A stretch of 64,000 bases of DNA from Candidatus Latescibacterota bacterium (lineage in GTDB: Bacteria > Latescibacterota > UBA2968 > UBA8231), in NCBI GenBank assembly GCA_022820485.1, contig JAJEFJ010000075.1, forward strand, positions 22,009-86,008, written 5' to 3'. The position numbers and the translations under genes are program-made. How positions within the stretch are numbered: the stretch's first letter is position 1; every line of letters starts with the position of its first letter. A model generated the notes under the pieces. The model saw nothing but the letters and a program-made list of their open reading frames with translations, was not told where the DNA came from and searched no databases. This document shows, in pieces, positions 8,906-17,582 of this stretch.

Positions 8906-11419
8906 ATGACGAGCAGACATTGGGCGAGCTGGATGTTAGTCGTCGCGCTCGGTTGCCGGGCCGCAGTGGCTCAAGAGGGGTACGCGATCCAAGGCAACCG
9001 CATTGTCACCCAAGGTGCAGACCAGTGGCACCAATGGATTTTTCCCTTTGGCACGGTCGATATCGACTCCGAGGGCGCTAGACCGCACTTTGTGGCGTCG
9101 GAACTCAATGCCTGCCTCAATGCGCACCGCTTTCCCCTATGGGCCGACGAAGATGAAAAGGAAGGGGGGATCTTGTCGGCTGGATCGGGGCTGGCTGGAG
9201 CAGTGCGCATCCTCGACGGCAATGTAGATACCTACTGGGAGCCCGACCTAGACGATCCACAGGATCTGTGGTGGGTGGCGATTGACTTGGGGCGGATCGT
9301 ATCGGCCAAGCACATTGTTTTGCGCTTTGCCCGGGAAGGTGAGGGCGATCCGTTTTACCAATTCCGCCTGATGGTGGCCGACGGCGAGGGCAAGGTTGGC
9401 GATAATCTCGATTATCACTTGGTCGGCAAGACCGAGCGGCCCAATGTCGATCAACGCGAATTTTCGTTTGATCTACAGCCCTTTCAAAGTGCCGATCCCC
9501 ATTTTACCGGCGATGCCTTTCGCTTTGTGCAGGTGGTGATGACGGACAGCCGCTTGGGCAAGGCCGAGGAAGTGGATAGCTTGGCCTATCAGAATTTGCC
9601 AGCGGCTTTGCAGGGCGCAGTGGAGTACTTCGGTCGCAGTCGCAGCGGGAGCGAGTGGCTGCTCGACAGGGATGCCTATGAACTGCTCGATCAGTCCGAG
9701 CGGGGTTCAATCCGCTATTACCGCCGCGAACAACCGCGCCTCGCCGAGGTCGAAGTCTGGACCTTGGGCGAGAATATATCGCTGGGGGCGATCCAGCGGG
9801 GCGGCACAGTGGAAGGGCACGGCTTTAATCCCACCCGCAGCCTCGATGGGGACTACACAACTTGGTACGGTCTGCAGCAGAGTTATACCCGCGAGGCGGC
9901 CGAGCCCGAGCGGCAAGTCCTCTTTGACCTAGGGGCTTTGTACTGGCTGGATTTATTCCACTTTCTGCCGCCGGCGGCCCGCAGCGCCGGCGGCACGCTG
10001 GGCAATTATCGGATGAAACTGTCGGACGGTTCGCTAGCCCCGGACGGGAGCTTGCAGTGGGTGCAGGTCGAAGAGCGGCGAGTCTTCCGCCAGCCTCGGT
10101 TCCAAGAGGTGCGCTTCGAACTGCAAAAGGTCCGCTACATCGCCTTCGACTACCTAGTGGGCAGGGGGGGCAACAGAGCTGGATGGTCCGAACTCCAGGC
10201 CTACGGCGAGGGCTATCAGCCGGAAGTGGTGCTAGAATCGCCGTTGATCGACTTGAGCAGTAGCATGAATTTGACCACGCTCCACTGGGAGGCCGACGTC
10301 CCGCCCGGTACGCGCATTGAGGTGGCCACCCGCACCGGCGATCAGACCAAAGTCAACACCACGTATTACCGGAGCGACGGCGCTGAGGTGGACAAAAAAG
10401 CGTACCATAAATTGATTGCCGCGCTCAAGGGGGATTCGCTCAATGTGTTGGTCGTCGACGAGGAAACTTGGAGCCCTTGGAGCAAACCGCACCTGCTGTC
10501 GGGCCAAGTCATCACGTCGCCGTCGCCGCGCCGCTTCCTCAAGACTCAAGTGCGGTTGAGCAGCGACGACCCGCAAAATGCCGTGCTATTGCGGCGTTTG
10601 GAGGTGTCGTTTTCCCAACCGTGGGTGGGCAGAGCCTTGGGCGAGGTATTCCCGGTGCAAGTGGAACATCCGGGAGAGGACACGCGGCTGACCTTTTTCG
10701 TGCGGCCTGTGCGGCGGGTGGGCGATCCGGGCATTGACGAGGTGTTGTTGGTCAGTTCAGGGGAGACGCCGCTGGCGCTGCGGGAGGTACGCCTTGGCTC
10801 GGCAGCAGAAGTAGCTGCCGGAGGTGGCGAAGCGCTGGGCCTAGATGTGGTGGAAGTGCTCGAGACCGCGACCGATTCGCTGTGGGTACGCCTGCCCGAC
10901 GCGGTTGGCCGCAACGAGGTCCTCGCGGTCGATGTATTGACTGCGCTATTTGGTCACGGCGTTTCCTTTGCCGGACGGGTGGGCAACCGCGATGATTCGG
11001 GAACTTGGCAATTAGTCGAAGCCGATCAGGAGGCCGTGGCCGAAGTGGAAAGCGGCGTCCTGCGGGTGTTGGTGCCCTCGGGGCAGGTGGGTTTGGCGGA
11101 CCTGACGCTGGATACAAAGGTTGTGACGCCCAATGGGGATGGGATAAACGACGCAGCGCGGATTGGCTTTGAAGTGCTGCGCTTGGATGGAGCCCAAGTG
11201 GTGATCGTCTCGGTGCACGATCTGGCCGGTCGCCGCCTTTGGACCATAGAGCAGGTGCGCGAGCGGGCGAGCGGGCAATACGAGGTGGTTTGGGAGGGGG
11301 TGGATGATGCGGGCGAGCGGGTGCCGCCGGGGACGTATATTTTGCGGGTGGAGGTGGATGCAGATGCGCGCAGCAATGTGCGGACTAAGATAATGCGGCT
11401 AGCTCACGTGGTGTATTGA
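8906..11419 (+). CDS. Exported multi-discoidin protein with C-terminal FlgD-Ig module
   Basis: An 837-aa protein with a signal peptide (WMLVVALGCRAAVAQEG). Two discoidin-like modules are visible: residues ~75-220 (LDGNVDTYWEPDL, WVAIDLGRIVSAKHIVLRF) and ~280-450 (RSLDGDYTTWYGL, FDLGALYWLDLFHFLP, VRYIAFDYL). The C-terminus is a FlgD-Ig module (VTPNGDGINDAARIGF, VHDLAGRRLW, GTYILRVEV, HVVY). The ATG at 8906 has AGTAGGAGAA just upstream; longer in-frame starts run back into the previous gene. Co-directional with the tandem 910-aa proteins and probably part of the same surface assembly. Confidence 0.75.
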   Translation: MTSRHWASWMLVVALGCRAAVAQEGYAIQGNRIVTQGADQWHQWIFPFGTVDIDSEGARPHFVASELNACLNAHRFPLWADEDEKEGGILSAGSGLAGAVRILDGNVDTYWEPDLDDPQDLWWVAIDLGRIVSAKHIVLRFAREGEGDPFYQFRLMVADGEGKVGDNLDYHLVGKTERPNVDQREFSFDLQPFQSADPHFTGDAFRFVQVVMTDSRLGKAEEVDSLAYQNLPAALQGAVEYFGRSRSGSEWLLDRDAYELLDQSERGSIRYYRREQPRLAEVEVWTLGENISLGAIQRGGTVEGHGFNPTRSLDGDYTTWYGLQQSYTREAAEPERQVLFDLGALYWLDLFHFLPPAARSAGGTLGNYRMKLSDGSLAPDGSLQWVQVEERRVFRQPRFQEVRFELQKVRYIAFDYLVGRGGNRAGWSELQAYGEGYQPEVVLESPLIDLSSSMNLTTLHWEADVPPGTRIEVATRTGDQTKVNTTYYRSDGAEVDKKAYHKLIAALKGDSLNVLVVDEETWSPWSKPHLLSGQVITSPSPRRFLKTQVRLSSDDPQNAVLLRRLEVSFSQPWVGRALGEVFPVQVEHPGEDTRLTFFVRPVRRVGDPGIDEVLLVSSGETPLALREVRLGSAAEVAAGGGEALGLDVVEVLETATDSLWVRLPDAVGRNEVLAVDVLTALFGHGVSFAGRVGNRDDSGTWQLVEADQEAVAEVESGVLRVLVPSGQVGLADLTLDTKVVTPNGDGINDAARIGFEVLRLDGAQVVIVSVHDLAGRRLWTIEQVRERASGQYEVVWEGVDDAGERVPPGTYILRVEVDADARSNVRTKIMRLAHVVY

Positions 11420-11428
11420 GGCGCAGGG

Positions 11429-13243
11429 GTGGGCCGCCAAGTCCAACGATTGACAGCTATCTTGGCGCTTGGCTGGTCTATGGGCTGCCAAAGCGAGCCG
11501 CCGCCGGTGCGTTTTACCGACGCCACCGACCAAGCGGGCCTTTCTTTTATCCACGAAAACGGTGCCGCCGGGCAGTACTTTCTCATCGAGACTATGGGTG
11601 CGGGCGGGGCGCTGGCCGACTTTGACGAGGACGGCGACTTAGATGTCTATCTGGTCAACGGTTTCGATTTAAGAGGCTTGGACGCCCCGCCGATCAACTT
11701 GGTGCATCGAGAAGACGGCCTCTATTGGGTGGCTCCATCAGCCCCCAGCGCCGCGGACCGCTCTGCAGACCCAGCCGATTACGCGGTCGCGCTGGCCCCC
11801 GTAGCTGGGGTGGAACCAAGGGGCAATGCGCTCTACCGCAACGAAGGGACTGGTACTTTTGTCGAAGTGCCCAATGCTGGTGGGGCTGCGGACCTAGGTT
11901 ATGGCATGGGCGTAGCTGTGGCCGATGCCGACAACGACGGCGACCAGGACCTGTACGTGACCAACTACGGGCCCAATGTTCTCTATCACAACCGAGGGGA
12001 CGCCTCCTTCACCCGCAGCCGTGGCGTCGAGGCCCCCCAATGGAGCGCCAGCGCTGCCTTTTTCGACCGCGACAACGATGGTGCGCTCGATCTGTACGTG
12101 GTCAATTATCTCGATTTTACCCTAGCTACCAATAAAATCTGCGGCGGTTTCATCCGCACTGACGACGCGGGCTTGCGCGCGATTGGGGAAGATACGCGCT
12201 CGTACTGCGCGCCCAGCGAGTACGGGGGCGTGCCCGATGTGCTCTACCACAACGAGGGGGAAGGCACTTTTACCGATGTATCCATTGCCGCGGGTATCGC
12301 CAATCCCAAGGGCAAGGGCTTGGGCGTGGTGGCTTGGGACTGGAACGAGGACGGCTACCAGGATCTATACGTGGCCAACGACGGGGTGGCCAACTTCCTC
12401 TACCAAAACGCCGGCGATGGCACCTTCCGCGAGATAGCCCTACAAGCCGGGGTGGCCTACAATGTGCGCGGCCAAGCCGAGGCTGGCATGGGGGTGGACA
12501 TCAGCGATTGCGACCGCGATGGCGATTGGGATCTGTTCGTCACCAATTTCTCCCGCGAAACCAATACGCTCTACCGCAATGAAGGAACCTACTTCAAAGA
12601 TGTGACTGCGACGTCGGGCTTGGGCCGGCCGAGTTGGCTCTATTTGGGCTTTGGCACCGCGTTTTTCGATTACGACCACGACGGCGACCAAGATCTGTAC
12701 GTGGCCAACGGCCACGTCTTGGACCGCGTCCATATACTGCAACCTGGGGTGCGCTACGCCCAAGAGCATCAGCTATTTCGCAACGACGGCTCCTGCCGCT
12801 TCGCGGATGTGGCAGACAGTGCGGGGAGTTGGTTCGCGCAAGAGCAAATAAGTCGAGGGTTGGCCCAAGGCGACTGGGACGGCGACGGCGATTTGGACCT
12901 GCTGGTGACCAATTGCGGAGGACCAGCCAAGCTAGCGCGCAATCACAACGGCAACAGGCGCAATTGGATCTCAATCAAGCTGGTGGCGACAGCGGCCAAT
13001 CGGGATGCGGTGGGAGCCGAGGTGCGGCTGGTGACTGGTTCGTTGGAACAGCGCCGCCTAGTGAGGAGTGGGAGCAGCTATTTATCGGCTGGCGACCGGC
13101 GACTCCACTTTGGCTTGGGAGGCCACGAGCGCATTGACCTGCTGGAAGTCCAATGGCCGGATGGGACCATGGAGGGATTTCGGGATCTACCCGCCGATCA
13201 AAATTTGCTAATTGAGCAAGGACGGGGTGTGCAGGATGAATAG
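11429..13243 (+). CDS. CRTAC1-like lipoprotein with VCBS/FG-GAP repeats and ASPIC/UnbV domain
   Basis: A 604-aa protein from a GTG start. The N-terminus carries a lipobox-like signal (ALGWSMGC), so it is probably lipid-anchored. The body is a chain of FG-GAP/VCBS repeats with calcium-type loops: DFDEDGDLDVYLVNG, DADNDGDQDLYVTNYG, DRDNDGALDLYVVNY, DYDHDGDQDLYVANG and DWDGDGDLDLLVTN. The last ~110 residues match the ASPIC/UnbV module (NWISIKLV, LHFGLGGHERIDLLEVQWPDG). Such proteins form seven-bladed integrin-like propellers and usually bind surface ligands. The stop overlaps the start of the next gene, indicating translational coupling. Confidence 0.9.
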   Translation: MGRQVQRLTAILALGWSMGCQSEPPPVRFTDATDQAGLSFIHENGAAGQYFLIETMGAGGALADFDEDGDLDVYLVNGFDLRGLDAPPINLVHREDGLYWVAPSAPSAADRSADPADYAVALAPVAGVEPRGNALYRNEGTGTFVEVPNAGGAADLGYGMGVAVADADNDGDQDLYVTNYGPNVLYHNRGDASFTRSRGVEAPQWSASAAFFDRDNDGALDLYVVNYLDFTLATNKICGGFIRTDDAGLRAIGEDTRSYCAPSEYGGVPDVLYHNEGEGTFTDVSIAAGIANPKGKGLGVVAWDWNEDGYQDLYVANDGVANFLYQNAGDGTFREIALQAGVAYNVRGQAEAGMGVDISDCDRDGDWDLFVTNFSRETNTLYRNEGTYFKDVTATSGLGRPSWLYLGFGTAFFDYDHDGDQDLYVANGHVLDRVHILQPGVRYAQEHQLFRNDGSCRFADVADSAGSWFAQEQISRGLAQGDWDGDGDLDLLVTNCGGPAKLARNHNGNRRNWISIKLVATAANRDAVGAEVRLVTGSLEQRRLVRSGSSYLSAGDRRLHFGLGGHERIDLLEVQWPDGTMEGFRDLPADQNLLIEQGRGVQDE

Positions 13244-15245
13244 CCCGTCCTCGGCAGCCTCAATGGGCTGGCGCGAGTTGGGGATGGCAGGCGGTCTCTT
13301 GCTCTTGGCTTTGGTCGTGCGGCTGGTCTATCTGGAGCACAGCCAAGACAATCCCTTTTTCTCGGCACCGGTAGTGGACGCCCACTCCTATGTAGCGCAG
13401 GCGCGGCAGCTCGTTGAGGTGTCTTGGGTGGGAGACAAGCCCTTTTGGCAGCCGCCTCTATACCCCTATTTTCTCGCCCTGATCTACGCCGTTTCCGGCG
13501 ACGTGTTCTGGACGCCCCGATTTATTCAGTTCCTCTTGGGGGCGGCCTCTTGTGCTTTGGTTTTTGGCATCGGTCGGCAGGTGTTTGGTACCCGAGTCGG
13601 TCTCTTAGCTGGGGCTATGGCCTGTCTATACGGACCCTCTATCTATTTTGAGGGCGAGTTGCTACCTACCGCGCTGGCCGTTTTTCTCAATCTCCTGTTG
13701 CTCTTGGTCCTGCTCCAGCCCGACCGGGGACGGGGACAGGCTCTAGTCTCGGGCCTCGTCCAAGGCTTGGCCATAGTCGCCGTGCCCAATGCAGCCCTGT
13801 TGGCTCCTTGCGCCTGCCTGTGGTACTGGAAAAGCACCGAGCGAGCCGTGCGGAGCAAGCTGGTCTGGTGCTTGCTGTTTGCGGCGACCGCCAGTGCCGT
13901 GGTCGGCGCAGTGACGGCGAGAAATTGGGTGGTCAGCGGCGAGTTCATCCCCTTGTCTTGGAACGGCGGCGTAAATTTCTACTTGGGCAACCATCCCGAT
14001 TACGACCGCTTGGTGGGGATTCGCCCAGGGCCGGAATGGGAGGGCTTAATGGAGCAGCCGATGGCAGCGGGCTATGAGGGGTACGCCGAGCGGTCGTCCT
14101 ATTTCTACCGACAAGCCGGCGACTGGATCGCCAGTGCGCCTGGGGATTTTGTGCGGTTGTTGGGGTACAAGGTGTTTTTGTTGGCGCGGGGCGAGGAGAT
14201 CAAGCGCAACCAAGACGTGTATTTCGCCCGCACCTATTCTTGGCTGATGAGCGTCTTGCTGTGGAGAATCCACCACTTTGCCTTTCCTTTTGGGCTGCTG
14301 GGGCCCTTGGCTGCTGTGGGTATAGTACTGGCTTGGCGGCACCGACCCGAGGCGAGTTTGCTGCTGCTCTGCACCGGCGCGTACAGCGCCTCGCTCTTGC
14401 TCTTTTTTATAACCGGACGCTATCGCCTGCCCTTGGTGCCGCTGCTGCTGCTCTTTGCTGGATACGCCCTGCTCTGGCTGGTGCAACAGGGGCAGGCCCG
14501 ACAGTGGCGTCCCTTGGGGATCGGTGTGGCTTTGGTCGTCTTGCTGGGGATCGCCGCCAACGCTGGCCTGCGGCCGGCCGAGCCCTTGGCCGACGCGGAA
14601 ATACACTTTGATTTGGGACGCGTCCAAGCCCAACAGGGACAGTATGCGGCTGCGGTTCGCTCCTTTGGGACAGCCGTGCAACTCGATCCAAATTACCTGC
14701 GCGCCCGCCACAATCTGGGCGCGGCGCTGGCGGTGCTGAGGCGCTACGACGAGGCCGAGGCAGTTTATCGGCAGGGCTTGGCGCAAGCGCCCGAAGATCG
14801 GGGACTGCACCTCAACTTGGCGGCTCTGTACCGGGCTACGGGACGATACGAGCAAGCGGTGGAGCACTACCGCCGAGTGTTGGCAACAAAGGCCGACGCC
14901 GCGATTTTTCTAGCTCTGGGACGAGTCTATAAGAGAATGGGGGCAACAGAGCAGGCCCGGGAAGCCTTTGCGGCGGCGCTAGGTGGCGACGAAGTGCGGG
15001 CGCAGGCGGCCAATGAACTGGGCTTGATCGAGGTCCGGCAAGGGGCGCTGGAGCGGGCGGTTGACTATTTTTTTATGGCGCTAAAAGCCGCGCCCGGCAA
15101 TCACTTGATCGCCTTTAATCTGGGGGCGGCCTACCACGACTTGGGCCGATTCGACAAGGCGGCCGAGTTCTACCGCCTGACCCTGAGCTTGGCCCCTGAG
15201 TACGCCAAAGCTCAGCGCGCTTTGGCGCGCTTGCAGGAGCGATAG
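13236..15245 (+). CDS. Polytopic ArnT/PMT-like glycosyltransferase fused to C-terminal TPRs
   Basis: A 669-aa protein. The first ~450 residues hold about ten hydrophobic segments, beginning MAGGLLLLALVVRLVYL, and an early acidic site in PVVDAHSYVAQAR followed by PPLYPYFLA, typical of the GT-C (PMT/ArnT, DUF2723-like) fold that uses polyprenyl-phosphate sugars. Residues ~455-669 are tetratricopeptide repeats (AEIHFDLGRVQAQQGQYAAA, LRARHNLGAALAVLRRYDEA, AFNLGAAYHDLGRFDKAAEF). It starts inside the previous gene's stop and closes the plus-strand cluster. A role in glycosylating exported proteins fits the context but is inference. A decayed copy of its TPR segment lies at 22531-22628. Confidence 0.8.
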   Translation: MNSPSSAASMGWRELGMAGGLLLLALVVRLVYLEHSQDNPFFSAPVVDAHSYVAQARQLVEVSWVGDKPFWQPPLYPYFLALIYAVSGDVFWTPRFIQFLLGAASCALVFGIGRQVFGTRVGLLAGAMACLYGPSIYFEGELLPTALAVFLNLLLLLVLLQPDRGRGQALVSGLVQGLAIVAVPNAALLAPCACLWYWKSTERAVRSKLVWCLLFAATASAVVGAVTARNWVVSGEFIPLSWNGGVNFYLGNHPDYDRLVGIRPGPEWEGLMEQPMAAGYEGYAERSSYFYRQAGDWIASAPGDFVRLLGYKVFLLARGEEIKRNQDVYFARTYSWLMSVLLWRIHHFAFPFGLLGPLAAVGIVLAWRHRPEASLLLLCTGAYSASLLLFFITGRYRLPLVPLLLLFAGYALLWLVQQGQARQWRPLGIGVALVVLLGIAANAGLRPAEPLADAEIHFDLGRVQAQQGQYAAAVRSFGTAVQLDPNYLRARHNLGAALAVLRRYDEAEAVYRQGLAQAPEDRGLHLNLAALYRATGRYEQAVEHYRRVLATKADAAIFLALGRVYKRMGATEQAREAFAAALGGDEVRAQAANELGLIEVRQGALERAVDYFFMALKAAPGNHLIAFNLGAAYHDLGRFDKAAEFYRLTLSLAPEYAKAQRALARLQER

Positions 15246-15312
15246 GCCGGGAGTAATCTGGGCCGAGGGCCGCAGCGTCAGAATTCTACTCTTTGTGGCT
15301 GAGGCGCGGGAA

Positions 15313-17469
15313 CTAGTAAGCGACGGCAAAGACGCCGCGTTGAGTGTATTGTTCCTCGGAATCGAGGGTCAATTCGTAGATATAGGTGCCGGGCTGGACT
15401 AAGGCGTTCTGCTCGTTGCGGCCATTCCACTCTTGGATGAAAACCCCGCTGCGCGCCTTGAACACGGGCAGGTGCGCCACTAGCCGACCGGCCAAGTCGT
15501 AGATGCGCACCTGTACGGCTCGGTCGGCGGTGACCTCGCGCAGCTTGTAGGCGATAGTCAACGTCTCGTTGATCCCGTCGCCGTTGGGGGTGAACACCTC
15601 GGGTACTTGCACATCCACTAGCAGATCGCCGCCCACCGGCGTGTTGACCGCTAGCACATCCCCCGCAAAGCGGAACGTGGCGTTGCCTGGGTCGATGCGT
15701 TGCCGGATCTGATCGGGATCGGTGCTGCTGAAGACCCAACCACTGAACTCAGTGCCAAAGCGCAGCACTGGCACGTCGAAGTCGACCTCGACCTGTTTGA
15801 AGTTGTCAGCGGTGCCGGTCAGGGGTGGGAAGGACACGATGAGGCGATCGTCGAGCAATTGTGGGACGAACTGATCTAAGTCCACTGGCTGGCCGTCGAT
15901 GCGTACCGCGCGTACCGCGTGAACCCGGACGTGGGTGAGGATTTCCAAGCGGTCGAAGCCAGCGTTGTCGTCGCTGAGGGTGGGCAAGACTACATACGTA
16001 AAGAGGGTGGGTTCAAAGGAGGTGACTTCGGTAGGCCAAATCTCGCCGACGAGCGCCTGCGCCGATAGGGTCTCGCTCAACTGTAAGGTGAGTTGGTCGA
16101 TGCGAGGTGCTACATGGAAGTCGGCGAAGAGCTTAATGGCGAGTTGGATGTAGCGGCTAGGGCCGGGCGACAGCAGCAACATTCCATCCTGCCAGTCGCT
16201 AGCGGGTTGGTCGGGATTGCGTTGACCGGCGGCAAACTCGTAGGGCGACGACCAGAAGCTCCAGTTGTCGGCATCGTAGATGGGAAGCAATTGAACGGCG
16301 ATATCGATTGCGTCGTATTGAGCGCGGGTGATGGGTATGAGTTCGTCGTTGACATTCGGAGCAAAGTAGAGCAGCGGATCGGGGGTGTGGCCGGTGCGGG
16401 TGCGAATTTCGATGCGGGTGCCGTCGGGCACTTCGCCTTCCCAGCGTATTTTGCCCCAGGTGACGGCCTGGCCGAAGTCGAGGATGGGGGTGAGGTAGGT
16501 GGCCTCTTGGACATAGCCGTCGCCGTAGATTTCGAATTCGGCGATTTCATAGTCGCGCAAAGGGAAGGCGCGCAGGGTGAGCCAGCGGACCGAGCGGATG
16601 GGAAAGCGCAGATCGACGACCGGGTCGAGGTTTTCGCGGGTGGTTTTTAGTACCGTCAGTCTGGGGTCGCCATTGCGCACCCAGGTTAAGTCGCCTAGGA
16701 CTGTGCGTCGCTTGCTGGTGGCTACAGTGTTGGTATTGCGATTTCCGCCGCGGCCGTAGTCGTTGGCATTGCACGAGTCATTGGCAAAGACAATCGAATT
16801 ATCGCCGATGCGGATCTCGTACCAAGCGAGGAAATTGTCGAGGAAGCTGTCTTCGCCAAAGGTTTCGACGGCGGGGGTGGGAGTGCTCATGGTTTCGATT
16901 AATGGGCGGTCTTCCCGCCGGCTCAGGCGGGGATAGAAGCGGATGCGGTTGATCGGCACACCAGTTCCAAAATCGAATATCACGGAATTGCTCCAGCCAT
17001 AGCCCACGCCCGGCGGTGCGCCGACCCGCTGGACAAAGGTGCGAAAGGCGGCCGTGGTTGGATCGCCATCCAGCATCAGCTTGATCGAGGGTTGCATGTT
17101 GCCCCAGGACCAGCAGCTATTGTTGTTGAGGACCCTCGAACCGGGGATATAGGGCAAGGGGATGGTGGCCCTGCCGGCGTCCACATCGGCTTGGGCGATA
17201 TTGACGTTGGGGTCAATGAGCCGGGGCTGGATTGAGGTGCCGGAAAAGTCGATTAGGGTATCGGCTCCCGCGCCAAAGGGCGCAATCCCCACCGATACTT
17301 GGCGCTCGACTTGGCCGTCAGTAGCAAAAGCTTGATAGACGCTTTCCCCGGTTAGGATGGCCTGCCAGGGATTGCCATCGGCTCCCCCTAAACGGTATTC
17401 CGTCCCCCCCAACACAGGCGCGGTACCCAGCAAGACGCCGCAAAAACACAGCAACACGATGCCGGCCAT
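15313..17469 (-). CDS. Exported discoidin-like protein with FlgD-Ig module, tandem copy 1
   Basis: A 718-aa protein with a signal peptide (IVLLCFCGVLLGTAPVLGG). An N-terminal conserved block contains SIQPRLIDPNVNIAQADVDA; a discoidin-like region follows (IKLMLDGDPTTAAFRTFVQR, FDFGTGVPINRIRFYPRLS, FEIYGDGYV). Further on there are beta-rich modules and a C-terminal FlgD-Ig module (VFTPNGDGINETLTIAY, IYDLAGRLVAHLP, WNGRNEQNALVQPGTYIY, FAVAY). It is nearly identical over its C-terminal two thirds to the next upstream gene. An AAGGAGGCAGTT site precedes the ATG. It faces the plus-strand cluster tail to tail. Confidence 0.8.
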   Translation of the reverse strand: MAGIVLLCFCGVLLGTAPVLGGTEYRLGGADGNPWQAILTGESVYQAFATDGQVERQVSVGIAPFGAGADTLIDFSGTSIQPRLIDPNVNIAQADVDAGRATIPLPYIPGSRVLNNNSCWSWGNMQPSIKLMLDGDPTTAAFRTFVQRVGAPPGVGYGWSNSVIFDFGTGVPINRIRFYPRLSRREDRPLIETMSTPTPAVETFGEDSFLDNFLAWYEIRIGDNSIVFANDSCNANDYGRGGNRNTNTVATSKRRTVLGDLTWVRNGDPRLTVLKTTRENLDPVVDLRFPIRSVRWLTLRAFPLRDYEIAEFEIYGDGYVQEATYLTPILDFGQAVTWGKIRWEGEVPDGTRIEIRTRTGHTPDPLLYFAPNVNDELIPITRAQYDAIDIAVQLLPIYDADNWSFWSSPYEFAAGQRNPDQPASDWQDGMLLLSPGPSRYIQLAIKLFADFHVAPRIDQLTLQLSETLSAQALVGEIWPTEVTSFEPTLFTYVVLPTLSDDNAGFDRLEILTHVRVHAVRAVRIDGQPVDLDQFVPQLLDDRLIVSFPPLTGTADNFKQVEVDFDVPVLRFGTEFSGWVFSSTDPDQIRQRIDPGNATFRFAGDVLAVNTPVGGDLLVDVQVPEVFTPNGDGINETLTIAYKLREVTADRAVQVRIYDLAGRLVAHLPVFKARSGVFIQEWNGRNEQNALVQPGTYIYELTLDSEEQYTQRGVFAVAY

Positions 17470-17582
17470 AACTGCCTCCTTGCTTGATTAACCAATACAA
17501 GCGTGCAGTCCAAAGGTTGCGAAGAGTAAGTATATGACAAGCTGAAGCGATTTGAAACAAAATCTCTTCAACGCGTCCAGTT